A DNA stretch of 34,958 bases. It comes from Planctomycetota bacterium. Its GTDB lineage: Bacteria > Planctomycetota > GCA-2746535. Below, piece by piece: positions 7,131 to 15,735 of this stretch. The position numbers were made by a program, and so were the translations under genes. The stretch's first letter is position 1, and every line of letters starts with the position of its first letter. The stretch lies in the NCBI GenBank assembly GCA_002746535.1, contig NVWA01000018.1:1-34958 (forward strand), in the 5' to 3' direction. The notes below the pieces were generated by a model that was given only the letters and a program-made list of their open reading frames with translations, was not told where the DNA came from and ran no database searches.

Positions 7131-7160
7131 TTGGAATCTAAATCCAACTAATCCTATAAT
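7131..7160 (+). promoter_or_regulatory. predicted sigma70-type promoter of the DUF3592 gene
   Basis: TTGGAA (7131-7136), an 18-bp spacer and a perfect TATAAT (7155-7160) lie 57 bp before the ATG. A dyad, CTAATC-N11-GATTAG, spans about 7148-7170 across the -10 and could be an operator. It was found by eye only. Apart from the two repeat features and this promoter I see nothing in 6516-7216. Confidence 0.45.
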
Positions 7161-7216
7161 TTCCGATTAGGATATTTTGAGATAAACAACTAAGGTGTTC
7201 AAGAATTAGGAATTAA

Positions 7217-7669
7217 ATGAAAAAAGATTTATTAATCATGGGGCTCTTTGCGGTTCTGTTTAACTTAGGTGGAATAGCTTTAACGATATGGGGATTTATG
7301 TTTTACGGCGAATCTTCAAAATTCGTTGCTGGGGCAACATCTACCAAAGGTAAAGTTATTGGGTTTGAAAAATTTGATGGCCCAGGTACGAGCATGAGCG
7401 AAGATATTCACTATGCAATAGTACTTTATAAGTCACATGACAATCAAGAGATCCGATTTCGAGGTCCTTCTAAACACGGATTGGTCAAACTTAAACATGG
7501 CCAAGAGGTAAAGGTTCTATATCACAAAAATAAGCCGAAGGATGCTAGAGTAGATTCTTTTATGGGTCTTTGGTTTATACCAACTATGCTTTGGCTAGTA
7601 GGTGGTGGTGCCATATTGGTTCCCTCTTTCACCATGTATCGGGCATGGAAATCGATAAGAAATCAATAA
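7217..7669 (+). CDS. DUF3592 membrane protein
   Basis: The 150-residue protein has two transmembrane helices, at about 6-28 and 114-137, flanking a beta-rich domain of about 80 residues. That is the DUF3592 layout, with GKVIGFE, a central IHYAIVLYKSHDNQEIRF strand pair, and GQEVKVLYHKNKPKDARVDSF. The last stretch matches the family's conserved G-x-x-V-x-V-x-Y-x-P-x-x-P pattern. The family has no established function. The gene has its own predicted promoter and converges on the TatB-like gene with a 22-bp gap. Confidence 0.75.
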   Translation: MKKDLLIMGLFAVLFNLGGIALTIWGFMFYGESSKFVAGATSTKGKVIGFEKFDGPGTSMSEDIHYAIVLYKSHDNQEIRFRGPSKHGLVKLKHGQEVKVLYHKNKPKDARVDSFMGLWFIPTMLWLVGGGAILVPSFTMYRAWKSIRNQ

Positions 7670-7691
7670 CAATATGATTTAACGCAGAAGT

Positions 7692-8033
7692 TTAAGGTTT
7701 GGAATCTTCAGTTTCGTTTGGTTTAGAGATATCAATATTTCTGCTAACTTCATCTATCTCTTCGCTAGCATCATGATAGTCTTCAAGTACTTTTGATTTA
7801 TAAGGTTCTATTTCACCTTTTATATTATCCTTAAATTCATTTATCTCAGGTTCAATTTCTCTTTCATAAATATCCAAAATTTCTCGCTTAACATTAAACG
7901 ACATCACCCTGAAATTTTGAACTTGCTTTACAACTGATCGAATGATGGCTGGTAATTCAGAAGGTTTAATAAATAACAAAGCAATCATCGCTATGACAAA
8001 GAATTCTGTTATGCCTATACCAAAAAATTCCAT
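7692..8033 (-). CDS. tatB: TatB-like twin-arginine translocase subunit
   Basis: The 113-residue protein has the TatA/B layout: an N-terminal membrane helix (about 5-22) containing FGIGITEFFVIAMIALLF, then a short hinge KPSELP (24-29), an amphipathic helix (30-50), and a long charged, acidic tail. The glutamate in the helix (E10) and the alignable ALxxxxPxxLP motif fit TatB better than TatA, although the usual GP of the hinge is KP here. TatB with TatC recognises RR-signal precursors at the inner membrane. No tatA or tatC is adjacent. It lies 70 bp after the kinase gene on the same strand and may be transcribed with it or alone. Confidence 0.65.
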   Translation of the reverse strand: MEFFGIGITEFFVIAMIALLFIKPSELPAIIRSVVKQVQNFRVMSFNVKREILDIYEREIEPEINEFKDNIKGEIEPYKSKVLEDYHDASEEIDEVSRNIDISKPNETEDSKP

Positions 8034-8103
8034 GTTGGTTTAAGTTCTCGTTTTAAAAGTTAATGAATCATTACGCATATTATACCTATTCTTTATGGGA
8101 GAT

Positions 8104-10548
8104 TTACTTCAACTTCTGTTTTTTTACTGGTTTGGTATCAATTGATTTTTTGGGAGATAAAAAGTTATAAAGAGACCCAATTTTATCAAAATCACTAGCA
8201 ATACCTGCTTTTTTAAGTGTCTTGATTTTCTTTAAAACTAAGACATGTTTTGCAATAGCTTCAGGTAAACAAATTTCTTTTAAATTTTTCATTTCTTTTA
8301 GTAAATACAGGTCTTTGATTTTTTCACATCCGAAAATATTCAACAATTCAATGGGGAGATGAATGATAGGTTTGATGCTAGTTATATTGGTATTACTTAC
8401 ATTTAAAGTCTTAAGGTTTTTTGTATTTCTCAAACTACTTAAATCTTTGATGCTGGTAGAACTTATATCAAGAAACACTAAAGGGAAATTCTTTAATGCA
8501 GTAAAATCCTTCACACTTGTAGTACCTAAATATAAATTCGTTATCGGTATCCCTTTTAATGGATCAATAGTAGTAATCTCTTTTCTACGAGAACCAAACT
8601 TAATTGTAATGAGGTTACCTTCTTTAACATGCCTAAAAGACCAACCATATGGTTTATAGTTTAAATTAATCTGTCCTTTATAAATATTAAGTAAATCTTT
8701 TGAATTGCTAGCCAGCTTAATAGCTAGGGCAAATTGTTCTTGATGGTAAAAAATATTTTGGAATTCACTTGATTGCTCTAATGTTGCATTGTCATTTTTA
8801 ATTTTTTTACACAATTCTAAAAGTATTTTTCCATTTGTTTTTTCAATATGACCAACTGAAGGGCTCTTAATATATTTTTCTAAATTCACGATGGCAACAG
8901 TATAGTTTTTCTTGCAGATTTCTAATTGGCTTTTGAGCAATAGCGCATTATATAATTTGCTGTCGTATTCTAAGGCTGTGTTGACATTTTTAATAGCCTC
9001 TTCTATATAATTCTTGTCTACTAGCGCTTGAGCTTTTGCTAAAAATTGTGGGGCAGATTTTTTTCTGTCAGCAAGACGGCGATCTCTTTCTACTTCAAAC
9101 TTTTCGAGAGCTAATTGTGCAATCTTTTTTTCTCTTAAGGCTATTTCCTCATTTTCTTTAGAAAACTTCAAGTGTTTTTGTGCAGTCACATAATTAAGAT
9201 CAGACTCCTCTTTGTTTTTAACTGCTTTTAAATACATAAAACTAGTGAAAACAACTCCGAGGATAAGAGAACTAGCCACGGCTAAAACGGAAAGTGCCAA
9301 ACCTTTGTTTCTTTTAATGAATTTTTTCGCGGCTTCAATGGGTGTATCACGTTTAGCAGAAACTGAATATCCATGTATAAAATTCTCGAGTTCATCTGAA
9401 AAGGCAGCAACATTTTTATAACGCTTTGACTGCTCTATACTCATCGCTTTTTTTGCTACGGCAATTAGTTCTTTAGGAGCATCTTCGTTCGCAGGCTTTA
9501 CTTTACCACGAGTAACATTCGATAGGATTTCAACGACCGTGTCACCTTCAAAAGGATTACCTTTTGAAATAAATAAATGCAACAATACCCCTAATGAATA
9601 AATGTCTGTTCGTGCATCCGTTTCATTATTTTTACCTTTAGCCTGTTCAGGCGCCATGTATTGTGGCGTACCTCTAATTCGCCCTTGAATGGTCATTAGG
9701 CTAGTAGTGCCAGACTTAATGCTAGTAATGGCTACTTCAGATTCATTTATTTCTTCAGCGTCTTCTTCAGCATGACCTAAAATTTTTGCAAGCCCCCAAT
9801 CCATGACAAGCACTTCTCCAAATTCACCAACCATAATATTGTGTGGTTTTAAATCACGATGAATAACTTTGTGATTATGAGCATAGTCAATAGCATCACA
9901 TACCTTTTGCAAAATTTCTAAAAGGTGATTAAGTGAGTATTTTTGTTGGATTTCAGGATCACCACTGGCTAATTTCTCTAGAATCTCATGCAAGGTTAAT
10001 CCTTTTACGAGTTTCATCGTAAAAAATATTTGCCCTTTATCATTGATGCCAAGATCATGTACAGGCACAATATTAGGATGTTCCAGTTGTCCACATATTT
10101 GAGCTTCCTCTATAAACTGATAAATATCTCGAATGTTTTTTGTTACTTTTAAAACCTTGGTGACAATCGTTCTTTTGATATTGAGATCTTTAGTGCTATA
10201 AATCTTGCCCATGCCACCTTCAGCAATGGCTTCACCAACATTATATCTATCCTCAAGATTATGACTGAGGTCTTCAGAAAAATCATGCTGGTTATCAATA
10301 TTTAAATCAGAATGGATAGTTAGTTTATTAGATTTTAAAAAATCATTTAAGGTTTGATTTTTTTTTGACTTAGCAGGCAACACATTTTCAGAGAAATCAA
10401 TTTGACCGCAATCGAATACTAAAGTACATTTTTTACATTTAAGTTTTTTATTACTTTGTGATATCCTAATTTTATATTTAGTTTGGCAACCTGGACAATC
10501 AATATAAACACGTCCTTCATCCTTTGGTTGGGTATTTTTTTCTGACAT
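8104..10548 (-). CDS. PknB-type serine/threonine kinase with zinc ribbon, TPR and LRR-like tail
   Basis: The product is an 814-residue transmembrane kinase. Counted from this start it has a zinc ribbon of MJ0042 type (C18, C21, C38, C41), then a kinase domain at about 100-390. Visible motifs are AEGGMG, the ATP-binding lysine in VTKVLK (K131), HRDLKPHN (H230-D232), MDWGLAK (DWG in place of DFG, D250) and GTPQYMAPEQ. A membrane helix follows at about 416-437, then a charged coiled coil (to about 495), TPR-like helices (about 500-570) and leucine-rich-like units (about 680-780). This architecture is common in the PVC group. An upstream ATG at 10596 is in frame, but this one directly precedes the zinc ribbon. 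Its substrate is unknown. It is divergent from the DUF3604 gene. Confidence 0.9.
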   Translation of the reverse strand: MSEKNTQPKDEGRVYIDCPGCQTKYKIRISQSNKKLKCKKCTLVFDCGQIDFSENVLPAKSKKNQTLNDFLKSNKLTIHSDLNIDNQHDFSEDLSHNLEDRYNVGEAIAEGGMGKIYSTKDLNIKRTIVTKVLKVTKNIRDIYQFIEEAQICGQLEHPNIVPVHDLGINDKGQIFFTMKLVKGLTLHEILEKLASGDPEIQQKYSLNHLLEILQKVCDAIDYAHNHKVIHRDLKPHNIMVGEFGEVLVMDWGLAKILGHAEEDAEEINESEVAITSIKSGTTSLMTIQGRIRGTPQYMAPEQAKGKNNETDARTDIYSLGVLLHLFISKGNPFEGDTVVEILSNVTRGKVKPANEDAPKELIAVAKKAMSIEQSKRYKNVAAFSDELENFIHGYSVSAKRDTPIEAAKKFIKRNKGLALSVLAVASSLILGVVFTSFMYLKAVKNKEESDLNYVTAQKHLKFSKENEEIALREKKIAQLALEKFEVERDRRLADRKKSAPQFLAKAQALVDKNYIEEAIKNVNTALEYDSKLYNALLLKSQLEICKKNYTVAIVNLEKYIKSPSVGHIEKTNGKILLELCKKIKNDNATLEQSSEFQNIFYHQEQFALAIKLASNSKDLLNIYKGQINLNYKPYGWSFRHVKEGNLITIKFGSRRKEITTIDPLKGIPITNLYLGTTSVKDFTALKNFPLVFLDISSTSIKDLSSLRNTKNLKTLNVSNTNITSIKPIIHLPIELLNIFGCEKIKDLYLLKEMKNLKEICLPEAIAKHVLVLKKIKTLKKAGIASDFDKIGSLYNFLSPKKSIDTKPVKKQKLK

Positions 10549-10789
10549 AAATTTCGCATGCAAATTTGTATTTGTGTTTACTATGATACTAAACATTAAT
10601 TATAGAGGGTAAATTAAAAAGAAGCCATATTAGTTGATTCTATGTATGAATTAGACATTATTTAAAGAGGCTTTGATCATTCACCATGATCTTGGCAGAT
10701 ATCTAATCAGAATTACTCTAAAGAACACTAAAATTACAATGCCCTTGTAAATATTCAGAGCCAAAGAAAAAAAAATTATTCGATCTATT

Positions 10790-10818
10790 TTGCCAATTTA
10801 CAATTGAATCTTTATGAT
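10790..10818 (+). promoter_or_regulatory. predicted sigma70-type promoter of the DUF3604 gene
   Basis: TTGCCA (10790-10795), a 17-bp spacer and TATGAT (10813-10818) each match the consensus at five of six positions with ideal spacing. It would place a start near 10825 and a leader of about 110 bases. The divergent intergenic region 10549-10937 otherwise shows nothing I can name. Confidence 0.5.
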
Positions 10819-10937
10819 TTTTGTAATCGAGAAGATTCATTGAGCAATGTAAATGATTAGATTTGACAAGACGTCCTGTAGTTGATAAATTATCATCTCT
10901 AATTTATTATTATTTTATAATATCACGGAAGAATTTA

Positions 10938-13295
10938 ATGAGCGATCTCCACAAAAAACCAAACGATGATTTTATCAAAGAAGCCGGTTCACTAATAGAT
11001 TCACCATTGGTCGGGGAAGGATGGTCAGAAGTAGAACCGGGTAATGACCCTGTCTTATATGGACATGTTACTATTGATACAAAAGGAAACTTTGAAGTTC
11101 GAAGTTACCAAACGATTACATTGACTTACACGGTGGGAAGATTTGGCTTAGATGATAGCGGTGCTATTCGAATAGTTTTCAGATCAATGAGTGATGAGGG
11201 TAAATTGCAAACTCATATTCCTAGTGCTTCAAATTATGTTACTGCAAAGGCAAGCAATGGAGTAACCTTAAATATTGATTATAGGAAAAGAGGCGCTAGT
11301 GCACGCCCGCGTTGGAAATCTTTATCCATTTCTGTAACAGGAGGTTATTTAAGTGAAGGTGATACGATAATTATTATTTTTGGTGATACAAGCAAAGGTT
11401 CACCTGGCATGCAAATGCCAACTTTTGTAGAATCTCATTTTGAATTTAAATTTTTGGCGGATGTATGTGCCGTCGGTCAATTCACACCAATTTTAAATAC
11501 TCCAAGCGTTGCAATTGTACCTGGTGAACCAGTTGTATGGCAGGCGGTTTTATCAAGTTTGCGTCGACCAAAAGAAAAGTTTATTTTTGGACTAAAGGCT
11601 GAAGACCGTTGGGGTAATCCAACAGATCGAGCATATGGAAATTTTTTAATTGAATCCACGTTACCTGTAAATAATTTACCTGAAAAAATTGAATACTCAA
11701 AGGGTATGTTCTCCAAAACATTTGAAGACTTAAGTGTAGATCAAACAGGTGAGTTACGAATTACTATTAAGGATGAAAATAGTGGCGAAATAATTACAGA
11801 ATCTCATCCAATGAGAATAGAAGAAAATCAATACGGTGGCTACTGGGGTGACATTCACGGTCAAAGTGGAGAATCAATTGGAATTAGCACATCTGCATCA
11901 TATTTTGAATTTGCAAGAAACAAAGCATTTTTAGATTTAACTAGCCATCAAGCAAACTGCTTTCAAATAAACAATGCCTTCTGGAAACACATTAATAATT
12001 TAACAGCCTATCATCATCAAGATCATCGCTTTGTAACTTTTCCAGGTTATGAATGGTCCGGGAATACAGCTGTCGGTGGAGACAGAAATATATTTTTTCG
12101 TAATGAAGGTCAACAGATTCACAGATCATCCCATGCACTTCTAACTGAACGTCATGACATAGATACGGATGCAATTAATGCAAATCTTCTTTTCGAAGTA
12201 TTAGCAGATAAAGATTGTGTAGTGTATGCCCATGTAGGTGGTCGTTATGCAGATATTAAATATGCCCATGATCCCAAACTTGAAATGTCCATGGAAATTC
12301 ATAGTGCATGGGGTACTTTTGAGTGGTTATTAACTGATGGATTTAAGCTAGGTCATCGTAGTGGAGTGGTATGTAACAGTGACGGACATAAAGGAAGACC
12401 AGGGGCCAGTTATCCTGGAGCTTCCACTTTTGGAGCTTATGGGGGATTAACCTGTTTTTATGCCGAAGAATTAACACGTGATGGGATTTTTAATTGTATG
12501 CGTAAACGTCATCATTATGGTACGACGGGTACCAGAATGCACTTATCAGTAAAAGCATTTTTTTCAACTTCCGCCCAATTATTTGACAAAGATCCGAATG
12601 CATTTGATGATGCATCATCTCAAAGTACCAAAGAAGTCATGATGGGTGATATTGTTCAAACTGATGACTCAACTGTAATGCTAAAAGTAGAAGTGGCAAC
12701 TCAGTCACCAATAGAAAGAGTCGATATTATGAATGGGTTTGATTTACTCAAAACTATTCGCCCATACACAAAAGAAGAACTAGGTGATAGAATTCGAGTC
12801 ATTTGGAGCGGAGCAGAATATCGCGGACGAGGTCGTGAAACAAATTGGATTGGTAAAGCAAAATTTAATGGAGCTACAATTAATAATATTAAAAAAATAA
12901 ATGCTTTTAATCTTGAACGTAAGCTAGAACAACATGGTGCCGATATGGTTGTATTTGATGCCATAACTACGGGGAATTTTGGTGGCTTTGATGCTTGGAT
13001 TTCGCCTCATAATAATCCAAATGAAATCAACGAATTAAAAATTTCAACAAATCTTGGAGAATTAAATGTCCCCCTATCTGAAATCGGTTATGAAGATACT
13101 GCATTAGACTTAGGTGGACTAGACAGAAAACTTAAAGTACTACGCCTACCAGAAAAGAACCCTTATAAATCTATTGAATCAGAACTATCCATTAATTTAA
13201 AATCGACGGGTGATAATCCACTATGGGTTAGGATCACCACCGAAGATGGATTTCAAGCTTGGAGCAGTCCTATTTATGTATTTAATAATAAATAA
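10938..13295 (+). CDS. DUF3604 protein
   Basis: The product is 785 residues long, with the signature motifs of DUF3604: YWGDIHGQSGES (about 302-313), FPGYEWSG, VYAHVGGRYAD, and VCNSDGHKGRPGASYPG (about 478). Conserved histidines and aspartates suggest a metal-dependent hydrolase related to the PHP fold, but the reaction is not established. The N-terminal 300 residues are beta-rich, and no signal peptide is visible. GGAAG lies 8 bp before this ATG. An in-frame TTG at 10863 would only add an unlikely leader. The gene stands alone with its own promoter. It ends 20 bp before a palindromic repeat arm and converges on the helicase gene. Confidence 0.85.
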   Translation: MSDLHKKPNDDFIKEAGSLIDSPLVGEGWSEVEPGNDPVLYGHVTIDTKGNFEVRSYQTITLTYTVGRFGLDDSGAIRIVFRSMSDEGKLQTHIPSASNYVTAKASNGVTLNIDYRKRGASARPRWKSLSISVTGGYLSEGDTIIIIFGDTSKGSPGMQMPTFVESHFEFKFLADVCAVGQFTPILNTPSVAIVPGEPVVWQAVLSSLRRPKEKFIFGLKAEDRWGNPTDRAYGNFLIESTLPVNNLPEKIEYSKGMFSKTFEDLSVDQTGELRITIKDENSGEIITESHPMRIEENQYGGYWGDIHGQSGESIGISTSASYFEFARNKAFLDLTSHQANCFQINNAFWKHINNLTAYHHQDHRFVTFPGYEWSGNTAVGGDRNIFFRNEGQQIHRSSHALLTERHDIDTDAINANLLFEVLADKDCVVYAHVGGRYADIKYAHDPKLEMSMEIHSAWGTFEWLLTDGFKLGHRSGVVCNSDGHKGRPGASYPGASTFGAYGGLTCFYAEELTRDGIFNCMRKRHHYGTTGTRMHLSVKAFFSTSAQLFDKDPNAFDDASSQSTKEVMMGDIVQTDDSTVMLKVEVATQSPIERVDIMNGFDLLKTIRPYTKEELGDRIRVIWSGAEYRGRGRETNWIGKAKFNGATINNIKKINAFNLERKLEQHGADMVVFDAITTGNFGGFDAWISPHNNPNEINELKISTNLGELNVPLSEIGYEDTALDLGGLDRKLKVLRLPEKNPYKSIESELSINLKSTGDNPLWVRITTEDGFQAWSSPIYVFNNK

Positions 13296-13315
13296 CTCTG
13301 TGAACGAAAAGAAAT

Positions 13316-13342
13316 GGCCGGCAAGATGCCGGCGCGCCCAGC
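13316..13342. repeat. single arm of the dispersed GGCCGGCAAGATGCCGGC repeat
   Basis: This 27-bp copy is nearly identical to the arms at 6833-6859 and 6950-6976, and is likewise preceded by TGTGAAC-AAAAG. It sits between two convergent stop codons (13295 and 13369). It can fold as GCCGGC-AAGAT-GCCGGC, followed by GAAATTTTTT on the plus strand, so it may act as a terminator for the DUF3604 transcript. Confidence 0.6.
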
Positions 13343-13368
13343 GAAATTTTTTATAAATAAAATACTAT

Positions 13369-15735
13369 TTAGTTATTATTTTGATTCCAAAATACTGATA
13401 GCTCTTCTTTGATAGTCCGATTGTTTGAACTTAACATAGTGGTATCCCAATATTTAGGCAAATGCTTAAGATAAGATGATTGTTTATATCTATTATCGAT
13501 TAAGCAAATCACACCAACATCATTTTCTGATCGAATAACCCTTCCTGAAGTTTGTAATATTTTTTGGATACCAGGCAGCTGATAAGCATATTCAAAGCCC
13601 TTGTGATATTGCTCATCAAAATAATCTTTCAATAAATTATTTTCGACACAAACCATCGGTAATCCAACACCCACCACCCCCACTCCAATCAATCGATTGC
13701 CCACCAAATCTATCCCTTCCCCAAAACTACCCCCCATCACAGCCAACCCAATTATTTCTGAAGTATCATGAAATGAATTTAAAAAATCATTTCTATCTAC
13801 GACTGTCATTTCCCTTGATTGAGATAATAAATTTATCTCAGAATATTGCTCCTCAAAGATTTCTTTAATTTTCTCTAGGTAGGCAAATGAAGGAAAATAT
13901 AAAATATAATTACCTTTCTTGACTGAAATGAACTCCACAATCTTCTGTGCGGCTACTCCATAAAACTCATCTCTTTCTTTGTATTTGGTTGAGACTTCAG
14001 TATTCACTACAACTTTAAGATTTTTTTGGTTAAAAGGTGAATCAAATTCAACATCATAACTTTCACAATCACCTTCAATAGTTTTTTTAAAATAATCAAA
14101 AGGTTTCAATGTTGCGGAAAAATATACTGCTAAACTAGACGCATCGGCCTTTTCTTTTATCCACTGTGAAGGATCTAAGCACATCAAATTTATCGCCCAA
14201 TTCTTTTTACTAAAATCAAAAATAAAACGATATTTATCATTAAAAAAATCTCTCATTTTTAAAAATCGATTTACTTCGAAATAAAATTCTTTCAATTCAG
14301 AATAGGCTTCAAAACTATTTTCATCAGCCAACCAATTATCGACTGCGGCTATGAATGAATTAAATGGCGTCACCAGACCACGTGGTATTACTTTATCAAC
14401 ATATACTTTTTCAAATTTAATTGATTTTGAAAATCGTTTTTTAAAACTTTTAAATTGCTGATCAATTTTTTCTAATGACTCCATCATCACATTATGATTT
14501 TCAGGCAAATTTAATTTTATTTTTTTTATCCAATCACGATTGACAGCTGCACTATAGGAACTTCGAGCACGATCAACTAAATTATGAGATTCATCAACCA
14601 ACAAAGAGTATTTGAGTTTATTGTCATCAAAGAATCGACGCAAATAAACAATTGGGTCATACACATAATTATAATCACAGATGATAACATCCACCCAGTT
14701 TGATAAGTCCAATGATAATTCAAAAGGACATAATTCATATTCTCGCCCCAATTTTTCAATCGTCTGCTGATTAAATAAATTATTTTCCCATAATTTTGGC
14801 AAGACATCTTTCAATTTCTTATAATAATCTTTGGCATAAGAGCAACTATCTGGTTCGCAGGCCTTATCTAAATTAAAACACGTTTTGTCTTTTGCTGTGA
14901 TTACGACTGCTTTAATCTCAGCGGATTCCAAAACAATTTTTATTGTTTCTTCAGCAACCACTCTACCCATATTTTTAGCTGTTAGGTAAAATATCTTATC
15001 AAGTTTATTTTCCGCTAAGGCTTTTAAATTAGGAAATAATACTCCAATTGTTTTACCCAAACCAGTTGGCGCCTGCAAAAATAAATTTTTCTCTTCCAAT
15101 AAAGAACGATAAACGCTGACAGATAATTCTCTTTGACCTTTTCTGTAATTCTTAAAAGGAAATTCAAGGTCATTGAGGGATTTGTTTCTTTTCTTTTCCC
15201 ACTCAAATAATTTATTTTGCCACGCGCAATATTCTTCCAGGCATAAATGATAAAATTCTGATAATTGAATAAGATCAAAATGATTGAGATATGATTCTTC
15301 ATGAAAACCCATTAAGTTAACATAGGTCATTTGTACATCAATAAACGATAAGTCTTTTTGTGTAGCATATAAATAGGCGTATATTTTTGCCTGTGCTAAG
15401 TGGGTGAATTTATCTGATTCTTTAATCTCATCCATGGCCAAATAACTAGATTTGATTTCTTCGACAACAGGAATTTCTTTGTCTAAAAAAACACCATCAA
15501 TTCTGCCTTTGATACTAAAAATATAATCGTCGGTTTCATAAATACCTTCAACAGTAACTTCAGCTAAATAATCATTGGGTCTTCTTTTTTGAATTGTTTG
15601 GTGAGCTCGAATACCTTCTATTGCTGTTGCTGATTTGCGGTATCGATAATCAATGTCACCATGGTTTATAACAAATTCGGCCAAGTCTTTAACTGAAACA
15701 TGGTAGAGCCTTTTTTTGATTGTTTCTTCAGTCAT
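13369..15735 (-). CDS. XPD/DinG-family Fe-S DNA helicase with N-terminal RecB-type nuclease domain
   Basis: This 788-residue superfamily 2 helicase, predicted 5'-3', is fused to a PD-(D/E)XK nuclease-like domain. The N-terminal domain (about 1-180) has GRID (D80), EEIK (E93, K95) and QAKIY (Q115), matching the RecB/Cas4 nuclease motifs. The helicase has Walker A QAPTGLGKT (221-229), four Fe-S cysteines (C286, C293, C298, C336), the DESH box (381-384), and C-terminal motifs GGSFGEGIDL and QTSGRVIR. XPD, FANCJ and DinG open duplex or R-loop structures in repair. Its start overlaps the FAN1 stop by 8 bp, so the two are probably translated together. It is the last gene of the operon. Confidence 0.92.
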   Translation of the reverse strand: MTEETIKKRLYHVSVKDLAEFVINHGDIDYRYRKSATAIEGIRAHQTIQKRRPNDYLAEVTVEGIYETDDYIFSIKGRIDGVFLDKEIPVVEEIKSSYLAMDEIKESDKFTHLAQAKIYAYLYATQKDLSFIDVQMTYVNLMGFHEESYLNHFDLIQLSEFYHLCLEEYCAWQNKLFEWEKKRNKSLNDLEFPFKNYRKGQRELSVSVYRSLLEEKNLFLQAPTGLGKTIGVLFPNLKALAENKLDKIFYLTAKNMGRVVAEETIKIVLESAEIKAVVITAKDKTCFNLDKACEPDSCSYAKDYYKKLKDVLPKLWENNLFNQQTIEKLGREYELCPFELSLDLSNWVDVIICDYNYVYDPIVYLRRFFDDNKLKYSLLVDESHNLVDRARSSYSAAVNRDWIKKIKLNLPENHNVMMESLEKIDQQFKSFKKRFSKSIKFEKVYVDKVIPRGLVTPFNSFIAAVDNWLADENSFEAYSELKEFYFEVNRFLKMRDFFNDKYRFIFDFSKKNWAINLMCLDPSQWIKEKADASSLAVYFSATLKPFDYFKKTIEGDCESYDVEFDSPFNQKNLKVVVNTEVSTKYKERDEFYGVAAQKIVEFISVKKGNYILYFPSFAYLEKIKEIFEEQYSEINLLSQSREMTVVDRNDFLNSFHDTSEIIGLAVMGGSFGEGIDLVGNRLIGVGVVGVGLPMVCVENNLLKDYFDEQYHKGFEYAYQLPGIQKILQTSGRVIRSENDVGVICLIDNRYKQSSYLKHLPKYWDTTMLSSNNRTIKEELSVFWNQNNN

